Shown piece by piece: positions 37,970 to 47,129 of a stretch of 64,000 nucleotides of DNA. The notes under the pieces were generated by a model. That model searched no databases and was not told the DNA's origin. It worked only from the letters and a program-made list of their open reading frames with translations. Where the stretch lies: positions 124,001 through 188,000 of the forward strand of contig NZ_FORP01000007.1 of NCBI RefSeq assembly GCF_900114035.1, read 5' to 3'. Origin of the DNA: Amycolatopsis sacchari (GTDB lineage Bacteria; Actinomycetota; Actinomycetes; Mycobacteriales; Pseudonocardiaceae). How positions within the stretch are numbered: the first letter of the stretch is position 1; every line of letters begins with the position of its first letter. The position numbers and the translations under genes were made by a program.

Positions 37970-39169
37970 GTGATGTCGTCGACGTATGTGATCATCGGCG
38001 CCGGACTGGCCGGCGCGAAGGCCGCCGAAGCGTTGCGGGACAAGGGTTTCGACGGGCGGGTGGTGCTGCTCGGCGACGAGCACCACCGCCCGTACGAGCG
38101 GCCCCCGTTGTCCAAGGGCATCCTCACCGGGAAGGCCGAGCGCGAGAGCGCGTTCGTGCACCCGGAAAGCTGGTACTCCGACCACGACGTGGACCTGCGG
38201 CTCGGCACGCGGGTCACGGCGGTGGACCGTACCGCCCGTGAAGTCGTGCTCGCCGACGGCAGCCGCGTCGGCTACGCCAAGCTCCTGCTGGCCACCGGCG
38301 CCGAACCCCGTGTCCTGCCGGGTGCGGAGAACACGGTGCGGCTGCGGCGTTTCGGAGACACCGAGCGGCTGCGGCAGGTGCTGGAAACCGGTTCGAAGCT
38401 CGCCGTGGTGGGCGCCGGGTGGATCGGTCTCGAAGTCGCGTCGGCGGCCCGGCAGGCCGGCCTCGACGTCGTCGTGCTGGAGGCACTGGAGCTGCCGCTG
38501 CTGCCCGCGCTCGGCCGGGAAGCGGCGCGGGTGTTCGCGGACCTGCACCGCGAACACGGCGTCGACCTCCGGCTCGGGGTGCGGGTCGCCGAAGCCGGCC
38601 CTGACCACGTCCGGCTGGGCGACGGCGAGCGGATCGATGCCGACGCGGTCCTCGTCGGCATCGGCGCGGTCCCGAACACCGCGCTGGCCGAAGGCGCCGG
38701 GCTGACCGTGGAGAACGGGATCCAGGTCGACGCCCACCTGCACACCAGCGATCCCGACATCTTCGCCGCGGGCGACGTCGCGAACGCCTACCACCCGTCG
38801 CTGGGCCGCCACCTGCGCGTCGAGCACTGGGCCAGCGCACTGAAACAACCCGCCGTCGCCGCCGCGGGAATGCTCGGCCTGGAAGCGGTCTACGACGAAC
38901 TGCCGTACTTCTACACCGACCAGTACGACCTCGGGATGGAGTACACGGGTCTCAGCGACGGCTACGACCGCGTCGTCTTCCGCGGTGACGTCGAAGCCCG
39001 CGAATTCATCGCCTTCTGGCTCAAGGACGGCAAAGTCGTCGCGGGGATGAACGTGAACGTCTGGGACGTCACCGACCCGATCAAGGATCTCATCCGCTCA
39101 GCGTCCACAGTGGACAGCGCGCGGCTCGCCGACCCGTCCGTGCCGCTCACGGAGGTCGGCGCAGGCTGA
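37970..39169 (+). CDS. FAD-dependent NAD(P)H ferredoxin/rubredoxin reductase
   Basis: A 399-residue pyridine-nucleotide-disulfide-fold reductase without a redox disulfide. FAD motif YVIIGAGLAGAKAAEALR, RPYERPPLSKGIL, the ATG motif LLLATGAEPR, NAD motif LAVVGAGWIGLEVASAARQAG, and the second FAD motif DIFAAGDVAN are followed by the C-terminal reductase domain (HWASALKQPAVAAAGMLG). This is the family that feeds electrons to ferredoxins for P450s or dioxygenases. GTG 37970 and ATG 37973 are both plausible starts behind GGGGAG. No ferredoxin or P450 is in the window; the membrane proteins upstream may be its partners (inference). Confidence 0.92.
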   Translation: MMSSTYVIIGAGLAGAKAAEALRDKGFDGRVVLLGDEHHRPYERPPLSKGILTGKAERESAFVHPESWYSDHDVDLRLGTRVTAVDRTAREVVLADGSRVGYAKLLLATGAEPRVLPGAENTVRLRRFGDTERLRQVLETGSKLAVVGAGWIGLEVASAARQAGLDVVVLEALELPLLPALGREAARVFADLHREHGVDLRLGVRVAEAGPDHVRLGDGERIDADAVLVGIGAVPNTALAEGAGLTVENGIQVDAHLHTSDPDIFAAGDVANAYHPSLGRHLRVEHWASALKQPAVAAAGMLGLEAVYDELPYFYTDQYDLGMEYTGLSDGYDRVVFRGDVEAREFIAFWLKDGKVVAGMNVNVWDVTDPIKDLIRSASTVDSARLADPSVPLTEVGAG

Positions 39170-39182
39170 CCAGGAAATCCCG

Positions 39183-40115
39183 TCATCCCACGGCGGAACG
39201 CCGGAACGCGCTCGGGGTGACGCCGCGGACGCGCTTGAACGCGGCGCTGAAGCCGAACGCGTCGGAGTAGCCGACGGTGCGGGCGACCTCCGCGAGCGTC
39301 GCCGTATGCCGGCCGGCCAGCAGGTCCGCCGCGAGCGTCATGCGCCAGCGGGTGAGGTAGGTCAGCGGCGGTTCGCCGACCAGGTCGGTGAACCGCTTGG
39401 CGAGCGTGGCCCGCGAAACCCCGCACCGCGCGGCCAGTGCCGCGACCGTCCACGGCGCGGCGGGTTCGGTGTGCAGCAGGCGCAGCGCCTCCCCGACGAC
39501 CGGGTCCCGCTGGGCCGCCCACCACGCCGGGGCCTCGCCGCCGGGCCGGTCGAACCACTCGCGCAGCGTGCAGACCAGCATCCAGTCCAGCAGCCGGTCG
39601 AGCACCACCTGCTGCCCCGGGGTGTCGAGGGCGACCTCGGCGGCGAGGTGGTCCAGCACCGCGTCGCCCGTGCCGCCGCCCGGGACGCGCAGCACGGCGG
39701 GCAGCGCGTCCAGCAGCAGGCGGCTCACCTCCCCGCGGACCGGATAGGCACCGACGATCAAGGTCGTCGCGCCGGGGCCGTCCCCCGCGGTGTCGTGCCA
39801 GCCGAGCCGGTGCCGGGTGCCGCCCTGCTCCGGTGTCGCGCAGAATTCACCGCACGCGACCGGTTCTGCGCGGGTGCCGACCTCGTCGACGAAGGTGAAC
39901 GTCTCCGGCCCGCGCACGACGACCGTGTCCCCGGCGCGCAGCGGCTCGGGCGGGTGGTTCTCCCGCACGATCCACCCCCCGCCGCCGAGCACCGTGCACA
40001 GCGTCAGCGGCGCGCCGTCCACGAAGTGCAGTGCCCAGGGCGGGGTGAGCACCGAGCTGCCGAACAGCGACCCGTGCGCCCGGACGCCGCGGATCAGGTC
40101 GTCGAACACGTCCAC
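39183..40115 (-). CDS. AraC family regulator with cupin sensor
   Basis: A 310-residue regulator. The N-terminal cupin-like domain (WALHFVDGAPLTLCTVLGGGGWIV, PLRAGDTVVVRGPETF) leads to a C-terminal double HTH (WTVAALAARCGVSRATLAKRFTDLVGEPPLTYLTRWRMTLAADLL and LAEVARTVGYSDAFGFSAAFKRVRGVTPSAFRR). GTG 40115 has TAACCT 6 nt upstream (leaderless). It is divergent from a PPOX-type flavoprotein gene, which may be its target; the usual partners of this AraC_binding_2 subgroup are oxidoreductases or transporters. Confidence 0.9.
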   Translation of the reverse strand: MDVFDDLIRGVRAHGSLFGSSVLTPPWALHFVDGAPLTLCTVLGGGGWIVRENHPPEPLRAGDTVVVRGPETFTFVDEVGTRAEPVACGEFCATPEQGGTRHRLGWHDTAGDGPGATTLIVGAYPVRGEVSRLLLDALPAVLRVPGGGTGDAVLDHLAAEVALDTPGQQVVLDRLLDWMLVCTLREWFDRPGGEAPAWWAAQRDPVVGEALRLLHTEPAAPWTVAALAARCGVSRATLAKRFTDLVGEPPLTYLTRWRMTLAADLLAGRHTATLAEVARTVGYSDAFGFSAAFKRVRGVTPSAFRRSAVG

Positions 40116-40196
40116 CTCGTCAGGTTAGACGAATGGACAGGCAATCCAGCCTTTTACCCATGGGCTCGTCCAGCAGGGCGGTGTTCAATCAAGATC

Positions 40197-40616
40197 ATGA
40201 GCACCGACCTGACGCCCGATGACCTCGAGTTCCTGCGCCGCCCGCTGCACGGGTTCCTGTCCGTGGCCGCCGGACCGGTTCCCCCGCAACCACGCCCGGT
40301 GTGGTTCGAGGCGCCCGAAGACGGCACGATCCAGCTGTTCAGCGAGGCCGACGCGCTCAAGGTGCGGCGCCTGCGCCGCGATCCCCGCGCGTCGCTCGTC
40401 GTCGCCGCGCCGGTCGGCGAACGCGAGCGCTGGGTCGCGGTCACCGGCCGCGTCACGGTGGAACCCGACGGCGCACACGAACTCGCCGCCCGCCTCGCCG
40501 CGCGTTACTGGGACCTCGAAGACCCCCGCCGCGCCGAGGACCTCGCCGGAATCCTGGCCACTGCCCAGGTCCGGCTCGTCATCCACCCCGAGACCGTCAG
40601 CCGCTACGCGTACTGA
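40197..40616 (+). CDS. PPOX-class (pyridoxamine 5'-phosphate oxidase-like) F420/flavin protein
   Basis: A 139-residue split-beta-barrel protein. LTPDDLEFLRRPLHGFLSVAAG, PRPVWFEAPEDGTIQLFSEADALKVRRLRRDPRASLVVAAP, and GRVTVEPDGAHELAARLAARYW follow the order of the actinobacterial PPOX-class F420-dependent oxidoreductases. F420 versus FMN cannot be decided here. ATG 40197 is the only well-placed start. The 3' end overlaps the convergent GNAT gene by 20 bp. Possible target of the divergent AraC regulator. Confidence 0.87.
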   Translation: MSTDLTPDDLEFLRRPLHGFLSVAAGPVPPQPRPVWFEAPEDGTIQLFSEADALKVRRLRRDPRASLVVAAPVGERERWVAVTGRVTVEPDGAHELAARLAARYWDLEDPRRAEDLAGILATAQVRLVIHPETVSRYAY

Positions 40617-41160
40617 GCCACTCCTCGGCGGTGATCCGCCAGTACACGTGCACCCCGGTGCTGGCCACGCCGCCCGGCAGGTCCGCGGGGCCACTGCCGA
40701 CGCGCGTGAACCCCAGGCGCTCCGGCACGAGGCCACTGCGCTCGTTCGCCGCGTCGTGGCGGATCTCCACCCGGTTCGCCCCGACGCGGAACGCCTCGGC
40801 CGTCAGCAACGCCGCAGCGCGCGTGACGAGGCCGCAGCCGGTGTGCTGCTTGCCCAGCCAGTACCCGATTTCGAGGCCGCCGTCGCCGATGCGCGTCATC
40901 AGCGAGGCCGCACCGAGGATCTCGCCCTCGGCGCTGACGTTCGCGTAGCCGTAGGCCTCGCCGTCGCGCCACTCACGCACGGTCGTGCGCAGGAACTCGG
41001 CGGCGTCGGCCTCGGTGTACCCGCCCACCGCCCACGGCATGAACGGCTCCAGGTGGTCCAGCGAATCGTGCACGACGTGGTGCAACGGGATCAGGTCGTC
41101 CTCCCGCCAGCGGCGCAGCAGGACCTCGCCGTCGGACAGCTCGGGTGCGGGTTCCTCCAT
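40597..41160 (-). CDS. GNAT N-acetyltransferase, RimJ/RimL type
   Basis: A 187-residue acetyltransferase. GEVLLRRWREDDLIPLHHVVHDSLDHLEPFMPW is the RimJ/RimL-like N-terminus. LEIGYWLGKQHTGCGLVTRAAALLTAEAF is the acetyl-CoA pyrophosphate-binding region, with the usual Q/RxxGxG changed to KQHTGCG. NRVEIRHDAANERSGLVPERLGF is the conserved late motif. It acetylates a protein N-terminus, amino acid or small amine; the substrate is unknown. It ends inside the PPOX gene. Confidence 0.88.
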   Translation of the reverse strand: MEEPAPELSDGEVLLRRWREDDLIPLHHVVHDSLDHLEPFMPWAVGGYTEADAAEFLRTTVREWRDGEAYGYANVSAEGEILGAASLMTRIGDGGLEIGYWLGKQHTGCGLVTRAAALLTAEAFRVGANRVEIRHDAANERSGLVPERLGFTRVGSGPADLPGGVASTGVHVYWRITAEEWLSTRSG

Positions 41161-41183
41161 GCCCCGAATGCTGCCCGACGGCG

Positions 41184-41201
41184 CCCGGTGCGCGCACCGG
41201 G
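41184..41201 (-). terminator. Hairpin after the LCP gene
   Basis: CCCGGTGCG-CGCACCGGG is an 18-bp perfect palindrome directly after the LCP stop codon and before the GNAT gene on the same strand. It has no U-tract; a GC-rich terminator or processing hairpin fits. Confidence 0.6.
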
Positions 41202-41202
41202 T

Positions 41203-42360
41203 TTAGTTCATGATCGCGCTGTCCGGGATCTGCGTGTCCCCGCGCAGCGCGTCGAACAGCTGCTTGGACTTCGTCTTGTCCCAGTTCTCCGCGGAGCCGG
41301 ACGTGACGGGCACGGTGGTGGTCACGACGCCGCCGTCGGAGATCCCCCGCATCGCCCACGCCAGCCCCACGAGGTTGTGCAGGTGGTCGCCGGAGTCCAT
41401 GGTCAGCGCGTCCGGCGCCGCCGACAGCAGCGGGAAGAAGTGGAACGGGTTGAGGATCGTGCCCGCGGTCGCGATCTGGCTCACCAGCGCGCCGATGAAC
41501 TTCCGCTGGTTCTCCACGCGGTCCAGGTCCGAGCGCGGTGTCGCGGCGCTGTGGCGCATCCGCACGAACCCGAGCGCGTGCGCGCCGTCGAGGGACTGGC
41601 AGCCCGGGGGGATCGTGATGTTGGTGAAGTCGTCGTGCATCTCCTTGTCGATGCACATGTCCACGCCGCCGATGGCGTCCACGATGTTGGCGAACCCGCC
41701 GAAGCCGATCTCGGCGTAGTGGTCGATGCGCAGCCCGGTCGCCTGCTCCACGGTCTTGACGAGCAGCGCGGGGCCGCCGATGGAGAACGCCGAGTTGATC
41801 TTGCCGCGGCCGTGGCCGGGGATGTTCACCTGCGAGTCGCGCGGCAGGCTCAGCAGCGTCGGCTTGGTGCTGTTGTCGGTCAGGTGCGCGACCATGATCG
41901 TGTCGGTGCGCGAGCCACCGCCCGCCGCGGCGCTGTCGCCCGTGGCGAGCTGCTGCTCCTGCTCGGGGGTCAGCCCGTCGCGGCTGTCGGACCCGACGAT
42001 GAGCCAGTTCGTGCCCGAGGCCGCTGCGGGCCGCCCGTCGTAGTCGGCGAGGGCGTCGACGCGGTTGATCGACGTGTCGAGGTAGATCCACACACCGGCG
42101 ACGAAGACCACGAACAGCACGACCAGCGTCAGCAGGATCTTGCCGACACCGAACTTCCGCTTGCGCCGCGGGCGCTCCGGCAGCGGCTCCCTGTCGTACC
42201 GCGGCGGCTCGGACGGCGGGGGCGGCGGGGCGGCGCTCCGCCGGGACATCGGGCGCGTCGGCCCCTCCCGGCCGGGCACGGGCAGCATCTGCGCCGCCTG
42301 GTGCTGCCGCGGACCTCGCGCCCGCGGGTAGTCGCCCCCGTAGTTCCCGCCATAGCTCAT
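41203..42360 (-). CDS. LytR-CpsA-Psr (LCP) family cell-wall glycopolymer ligase
   Basis: A 385-residue type-II membrane protein. A Pro/Arg-rich cytosolic N-terminus (about 70 residues, PPPPPSEPPRYDREPLPERPRRKRK) precedes one TM helix (ILLTLVVLFVVFVAGVWIYLD). The external LCP domain has NWLIVGSDSRDG, RTDTIMVAHL, LLSLPRDSQVNIPG, KINSAFSIGG, GGVDMCIDKEMHDD and FVRMRHSAATPRSDLDRVENQRKF, covering the conserved Asp and Arg residues that bind the polyprenyl pyrophosphate. In actinobacteria these ligases attach arabinogalactan or teichoic polymers to peptidoglycan. ATG 42360 (SYGGNYGGDYPR) is chosen over an upstream start lacking a ribosome site. Confidence 0.95.
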   Translation of the reverse strand: MSYGGNYGGDYPRARGPRQHQAAQMLPVPGREGPTRPMSRRSAAPPPPPSEPPRYDREPLPERPRRKRKFGVGKILLTLVVLFVVFVAGVWIYLDTSINRVDALADYDGRPAAASGTNWLIVGSDSRDGLTPEQEQQLATGDSAAAGGGSRTDTIMVAHLTDNSTKPTLLSLPRDSQVNIPGHGRGKINSAFSIGGPALLVKTVEQATGLRIDHYAEIGFGGFANIVDAIGGVDMCIDKEMHDDFTNITIPPGCQSLDGAHALGFVRMRHSAATPRSDLDRVENQRKFIGALVSQIATAGTILNPFHFFPLLSAAPDALTMDSGDHLHNLVGLAWAMRGISDGGVVTTTVPVTSGSAENWDKTKSKQLFDALRGDTQIPDSAIMN

Positions 42361-42454
42361 GCGATCACCCGTCCCCGATCTCGGCCTGCGGAGCCTAGTG
42401 AACCGCAAACCTCACATTCTGGGACGCCCGGCTCCCCGAAAGGGTTGTGTCCGC

Positions 42455-43153
42455 TCAGACCGGCAATCGCAGCCGCTGGTCAGGTTCCTCATCCCAGGCC
42501 GGCAGCGGCTCGGCCCCGAGCGCGTCCAGCACGAACCGCCGGGCCAGCCGGTGCCACGCCGGGGCCCGCAGCAGCATCGCGTGCGCCTCGGACATCAGCT
42601 CGAACCGGACGAGCCGCCGCGCCACCGCGCGCGCCCGCTCGGCGTAGGCGTAGGACTCGGCCGGGTTCGTGATCCGGTCCAGCGTCCCGTGCGCGAGCAC
42701 GACACTGCGGTCACGCACGGGCTCGACCGGCTCCCCCGCCGGCGTCCACGGGGCGAGCGCGAGCACCGACGTCACGGCGGGATCGTCGGCGACGCGCAGC
42801 ACCACGCGGCCGCCCATCGAGTGCCCGACGAGGAACACCGGTACGCCGGGCCGTTCCGCCCGGATGCGCGCCAGTTCCGCGCGGGCGTCGGCCACCGGGT
42901 GCAGCTCCGGGTCGTTCCAGCCGCGGATGCGGTTGCGCAGCAGGCGGACCTCGACGCCGTGCCGTGCGGTGGCGGCCGCGATCGCGCGGGCGACCGGTAG
43001 CATCCGCAGGTAGGCCAGCCCCCAGGGGCGCACCGGCTGCCTCCCGGTTTCGGCACCTCCGTGCAGCACGAGCGTCACGGCGCGGACGGGGCCCCGCGCC
43101 GCCCAGGTCCTGGTGGCGGCCTCACGAGCGATCACTTCGTGAGCAACGCTCAC
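42455..43153 (-). CDS. Alpha/beta hydrolase
   Basis: A 232-residue protein with oxyanion strand TLVLHGGAETG, nucleophile elbow GHSMGG (Ser at about 112), acid in AHGTLDRITNP and histidine in MSEAHAMLLR. It lacks a signal peptide. The family is broad (esterases, lysophospholipases) and no substrate can be assigned. It is divergent from the SIS-domain gene with a 32-bp gap, so their promoters overlap. Confidence 0.87.
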   Translation of the reverse strand: MSVAHEVIAREAATRTWAARGPVRAVTLVLHGGAETGRQPVRPWGLAYLRMLPVARAIAAATARHGVEVRLLRNRIRGWNDPELHPVADARAELARIRAERPGVPVFLVGHSMGGRVVLRVADDPAVTSVLALAPWTPAGEPVEPVRDRSVVLAHGTLDRITNPAESYAYAERARAVARRLVRFELMSEAHAMLLRAPAWHRLARRFVLDALGAEPLPAWDEEPDQRLRLPV

Positions 43154-43185
43154 GGCCGGGGTTTCTTCCCGATAGGGTGCGCCGC

Positions 43186-43887
43186 GTGATCGGAGATCTG
43201 GTGACTGAAGCGGTGCGCGCCGCCGAGACGAACAACGCCGAGCAGGTCGCCAAGGCGGCCGAGCTGGTCGTGCGGACCCTGCGGGCCGACGGCCTGGTCT
43301 TCACCGCGGGTGCCGGGCACTCGCTGGCGGCCGTGGCGGAGACGTTCTACCGCGCCGGCGGCCTGGCCTGCGTGTACCCGCTGTACCACCCGCAGCTGCT
43401 GCCGCTGCACGGCGCGCAGTCGAGCACGACGGCCGAGCGCCGCAGCGGGCTGGCCGCCGAGGTGCTCGAACAGCGGGCGCCGGGCCCCGACGACGTGCTG
43501 GTCGTGTTCTCCACCTCCGGCGTCAACCCCTACCCGGTCGAGCTCGCGCAGGCCGCGCGCGCCGCCGGTGCGCCGGTGATCGCGGTCAGCTCCCGGCAGT
43601 CGGTCGCCGCCGCGCCCCGGCGGGCCGGCCGCACGCTGATCGAGGAGGCCGACGTCGTGCTGGACACCGGTGTCCGCCCCGGCGACGCGAGCTTCCCCGT
43701 CGACGCGCCCCGCACGGCCGCCCTGTCGACGATCCTCAACGCGCACCTGTGGAACTCCGTGCTGGCGAAGGTCGTCACGCTCGCCGAGGACGCGCCGCTG
43801 TGGCGCAGTTCCAACGTCGAAGGCGGGGACGAGGCCAACGCCGCGTTGTTCGCGCGCTACCAGCCGCGCGTGCCCGCGCTGGCCTGA
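43186..43887 (+). CDS. SIS-domain sugar isomerase-like protein (UPF0309 type)
   Basis: A 233-residue cytosolic protein with a SIS fold. LVFTAGAGHSLAAVAETFYRAGG is the phosphosugar-binding loop, and VLVVFSTSGVNPYPVELAQAARAAGAPVIAVSS carries the second conserved Ser/Thr cluster. DTGVRPGDASF and NVEGGDEANAALFARY match the UPF0309 group. GTG 43186 lies exactly 7 nt after TAGGGT (43173-43178), a leaderless start; GTG 43201 with GGAG is an alternative. It converges on a ROK regulator gene with a 31-bp overlap. Proteins of this type accompany amino-sugar catabolism genes. Confidence 0.87.
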   Translation: MIGDLVTEAVRAAETNNAEQVAKAAELVVRTLRADGLVFTAGAGHSLAAVAETFYRAGGLACVYPLYHPQLLPLHGAQSSTTAERRSGLAAEVLEQRAPGPDDVLVVFSTSGVNPYPVELAQAARAAGAPVIAVSSRQSVAAAPRRAGRTLIEEADVVLDTGVRPGDASFPVDAPRTAALSTILNAHLWNSVLAKVVTLAEDAPLWRSSNVEGGDEANAALFARYQPRVPALA

Positions 43888-45083
43888 CCCGCCCCCGGCG
43901 GCGCGGCGACGACCGCCAGCGGGTCGTCCAGCAGGGGGGCGAACGCGAGCTCGCCCGCCCCGATCAGGGTGGCGTCGTCGCCGAGCGCGGAGACGCCCAG
44001 CCGCACGCGTTCCCTGGCGACGGGGAGGACGTGGCTGACTATGCGGCCGCGCACCTCCGCCGCCACGGCGGGGTAGACGTCCCGCAGCATCCCGCCGAAG
44101 ACCACCATGCCGGGGTTGAACAGGTTGATCAGGTTGGCCACGCCGATGCCCAGCCAGTCGCCGATCCGCCGGAGCGCGTCGCGGGCGGCGGGATCGCCGC
44201 GGCCGGCGTCGTCCACCACGGCTCGCACGGCCTCGCGGCCGAACAGGTCCGCGGGCCTGCCGGCGGCGTCGAGCAGGGCCCGCTCACCGACCTCCGCCTC
44301 CAGGCAGCCCCGGGAACCGCAGCCGCACGGGCGCCCGTCCACCGGGTTGACCACGATGTGCCCGACCTCGCAGCCGTAGCCCGTCTCGCCGTCGAGCAGC
44401 TTGCCACCGGCGATGATGCCGCCGCCCACGCCGACGTCGCCGTGCAGGTAGATCAGGTTCCGCAGGCCCGCGCCGGCCCCGCGGCGCTGCTCGGCGACCG
44501 CGCCGAGGTGCGCTTCGTTGCCGACCCGGACCGGCAGGCCCAGCCCCAGTGCCCGGGACAGCTCGGCGCCGAACTCCTGGTCGACCCAGCCCAGATCGGG
44601 CCCGAAGCGCACCGTCCCGCCGCCCGGCTCGATCATCCCGCAGTACGACGCGCCGGCTCCCACGCAGATCGACGCCGGGGGCGCGGCCCGGTGCAGCTGC
44701 CTGCCGAGCCGGGCGAGGACGTCCACCACGTACTCGAGATCCGGCCCGGCGCGCGCTCGCGGTGCCACCACGCGGTCGAGTACCACCCCGCCCAGGCCGA
44801 TGCGGGCCGCGACCAGGTGGTCGACCGCGACGTCGAAGGCCAGCACCTGGATCCGCTCCGACTCGGGTAGCACGACCAGCGAGGGACGCCCCTGCTGGTG
44901 GCTGTCCCGCGGGAGCTCCTCCCGGATCAGCCCTGCCTCGGTCAGTTCGGCCGTCAGCGCCAGGATCGTGCTCCGGTTCAGGCCGAGCTCCCTCGCCAGG
45001 CCCGCACGGGACATCCCGCCACTGAGGTGGACACTGCGCAGGAGCGCGGCGACGTTGCGCCGCCGGATCCCGTCCCGGTCCAA
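43857..45083 (-). CDS. ROK family transcriptional regulator (NagC/XylR-like)
   Basis: A 408-residue protein. The N-terminal winged HTH (IRRRNVAALLRSVHLSGGMSRAGLARELGLNRSTILALTAELTEAGLI) is joined to a ROK sugar-kinase-like domain with GVGGGIIAGGKLL, GCEVGHIVVNP and the zinc motif CGCGSRGCLE. The in-frame TTG at 45083 is the best start: GGGAGG lies 5 nt upstream and no ATG or GTG precedes it before the ABC exporter stop. Such regulators repress amino-sugar or xylose genes and are released by the sugar or its phosphate. The neighbouring SIS protein is a plausible partner pathway. Confidence 0.9.
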   Translation of the reverse strand: MDRDGIRRRNVAALLRSVHLSGGMSRAGLARELGLNRSTILALTAELTEAGLIREELPRDSHQQGRPSLVVLPESERIQVLAFDVAVDHLVAARIGLGGVVLDRVVAPRARAGPDLEYVVDVLARLGRQLHRAAPPASICVGAGASYCGMIEPGGGTVRFGPDLGWVDQEFGAELSRALGLGLPVRVGNEAHLGAVAEQRRGAGAGLRNLIYLHGDVGVGGGIIAGGKLLDGETGYGCEVGHIVVNPVDGRPCGCGSRGCLEAEVGERALLDAAGRPADLFGREAVRAVVDDAGRGDPAARDALRRIGDWLGIGVANLINLFNPGMVVFGGMLRDVYPAVAAEVRGRIVSHVLPVARERVRLGVSALGDDATLIGAGELAFAPLLDDPLAVVAAPPGAGQASAGTRGW

Positions 45084-45130
45084 CCCGGCCTCCCAGCAGT
45101 CCGGCTCTGCGGCGTCACGAATCGTACCGC

Positions 45131-46999
45131 CTACGCCGCGGTCGGCTCCTCGGCGAACTGCGTGTGGTACAGCTCCGCGTACCGCCCGTCCGCCGCGAGC
45201 AGCTGGTCGTGCGTGCCGCGCTCGACGATCCGGCCGTCCTCGACCACGAGGATCTGGTCGGCGGCCCGCACGGTCGACAGCCGGTGCGCGATCACCAGCG
45301 CGGTCCGCCCGGCCAGCGCGTGCGTGAGCGCCTCGCCCACGGCGGCCTCGGACTCCGAGTCCAGGTGCGCCGTCGCCTCGTCGAGGACGATCACCCGCGG
45401 CTGCGCGAGCAGCAGGCGCGCGATCGTGAGCCGCTGCCGTTCCCCGCCGGAGAGCCGGTAACCGCGCTCCCCCACCACCGTGTCGAGCCCGTCCGGCAGG
45501 CTCTGCACGAGCCGCGCGAGCCGCGCCTGCTCCAGCGCGTCCCAGATCTCGTCGTCGTCCACGTCCGGCCGCGCGTACGCCAGGTTCGCGCGGATCGTGT
45601 CGTGGAACAGGTGCCCGTCCTGCGTCACCACGCCGACGGTTTCCTTGATGGACGCGAAACTCAGGTCCCGGACGTCCACACCGGACAGCCGGACCGCACC
45701 CGAGTCGACGTCGTAGAGCCGCGGCAGCAGCGTCGCGATCGTGGACTTGCCCGCACCGGACGAGCCGACCAATGCCACCATCTGCCCCGCCTCGGCGCGG
45801 AAACTCACGCCGTGCAGCACCTCCTCGCCGCCGCGGTTGTCCAGTGTGGACACATCCTCCAGCGAGGCGAGCGAGTACTTGTCCGGCGCCGGGTAGCCGA
45901 ACCGCACGTCCTCGAACTCGACCGAAACCCCGCCCGGCGGGACCTGCCTGGCGTCCGGCTTCTCGGTGATCATCGGCTTGAGGTCGAGCACCTCGAAGAC
46001 CCGCTCGAACGACACGAGCGCCGTCATGACGTCGACCCGCACGTTCGCCAGCGCCGTCAGCGGGGTGTACAGCCTGGTCAGCAGCAGGGCGAGCGCGACC
46101 ACCGTGCCGGGCTGCAGCTGCCCGCGGATCGCGAGCCACCCGCCCAGCCCGTACACCAGCGCCTGCGCGAGCGCGGAGACCAGCGTGAGGCTCGTGAGGA
46201 ACCACCGCGTGAGCATCGCCGTCCGCACGCCGATGTCCCGCACCCGCCCCGCGCGGGCGCCGAACGCGGCGGTCTCCTCCTCCGGCCGCCCGAACAGCTT
46301 CACGAGCGTGGCGCCCGGCGCCGAGAACCGCTCGGTCATCTGGGTCGTCATCCCGGCGTTCAGCTGCGCCGACTCGCGCTGCAGGTCGGCCATCCGCCGC
46401 CCCAGCGTGCGGGCGGGCAGCACGAACACCGGCAGCAGCACCAGCGCGAGCAGGGTGACCTGCCACGACAGCGTCAGCATCACGCCGAGCGAGAGCACGA
46501 GCTGGATGACGTTGGTGACCAGCCCCGACAGCGTCGCCGTGAACGTCCGCTGCGCGCCGATCACGTCGTTGTTGAGCCGGCTGACCAGCGCCCCCGTGCG
46601 GGTACGCGTGAAGAACGCGATCGGCAGCCGCTGCACGTGCTCGAACACCGCGCGGCGCAGGTCGAAGATCAGCCCCTCGCCGATGCGCGCGGACTGCCAC
46701 CGCTCGACGAGCCCGAGCCCCGCGTCCGCGATCGCCAGCCCGGCGACCACCACGGCGAGCATGATCACCAGCCCGGCCTCGTGCCCGCCGACGATCGTGT
46801 CGACGACCTTGCCCGCCAGCAGCGGCGTGGACACCGCGATCACGGCCGAAACCACGGTCAGCACGAGGAAAACGGCGAGCATCCGCCAGTACGGCCTGGC
46901 GAACCGCGCCACCCGCCGCACGGTCCCCGGCGCCAGCCCGCGCGGTGCGTCGGCGCGGCGCATCGCCGAGCTGAGCAGTGACCAGGTGTTGTCCAACAC
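45131..46999 (-). CDS. ABC exporter, fused permease-ATPase
   Basis: A 622-residue half-transporter. Six TM helices (residues about 40-320) include the conserved IAFFTRTRTGALVSRLNNDV segment, followed by an ATPase domain with Walker A GSSGAGKST, Q-loop VTQDGHLFHDTI, signature LSGGERQR, Walker B VIVLDEATAHLD and H-loop IAHRLST. It forms homo- or heterodimers exporting lipids, peptides or drugs; the substrate is unknown. The start is GTG 46999 (or TTG three bases on) with GGAGG. ROK lies 47 bp downstream on the same strand. Confidence 0.93.
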   Translation of the reverse strand: MLDNTWSLLSSAMRRADAPRGLAPGTVRRVARFARPYWRMLAVFLVLTVVSAVIAVSTPLLAGKVVDTIVGGHEAGLVIMLAVVVAGLAIADAGLGLVERWQSARIGEGLIFDLRRAVFEHVQRLPIAFFTRTRTGALVSRLNNDVIGAQRTFTATLSGLVTNVIQLVLSLGVMLTLSWQVTLLALVLLPVFVLPARTLGRRMADLQRESAQLNAGMTTQMTERFSAPGATLVKLFGRPEEETAAFGARAGRVRDIGVRTAMLTRWFLTSLTLVSALAQALVYGLGGWLAIRGQLQPGTVVALALLLTRLYTPLTALANVRVDVMTALVSFERVFEVLDLKPMITEKPDARQVPPGGVSVEFEDVRFGYPAPDKYSLASLEDVSTLDNRGGEEVLHGVSFRAEAGQMVALVGSSGAGKSTIATLLPRLYDVDSGAVRLSGVDVRDLSFASIKETVGVVTQDGHLFHDTIRANLAYARPDVDDDEIWDALEQARLARLVQSLPDGLDTVVGERGYRLSGGERQRLTIARLLLAQPRVIVLDEATAHLDSESEAAVGEALTHALAGRTALVIAHRLSTVRAADQILVVEDGRIVERGTHDQLLAADGRYAELYHTQFAEEPTAA

Positions 47000-47129
47000 T
47001 GCCTCCCAGTCCGTCCCGAAGCTTCACATTACTTCAGGTTTCGTGCACAGATGTCCTGGACAACGCCGGGTGCGGACGCAAGCTTCCCGAACAGCTCCGG
47101 CTTTTTCCCGCCGGGTAACCTACGTGCTC

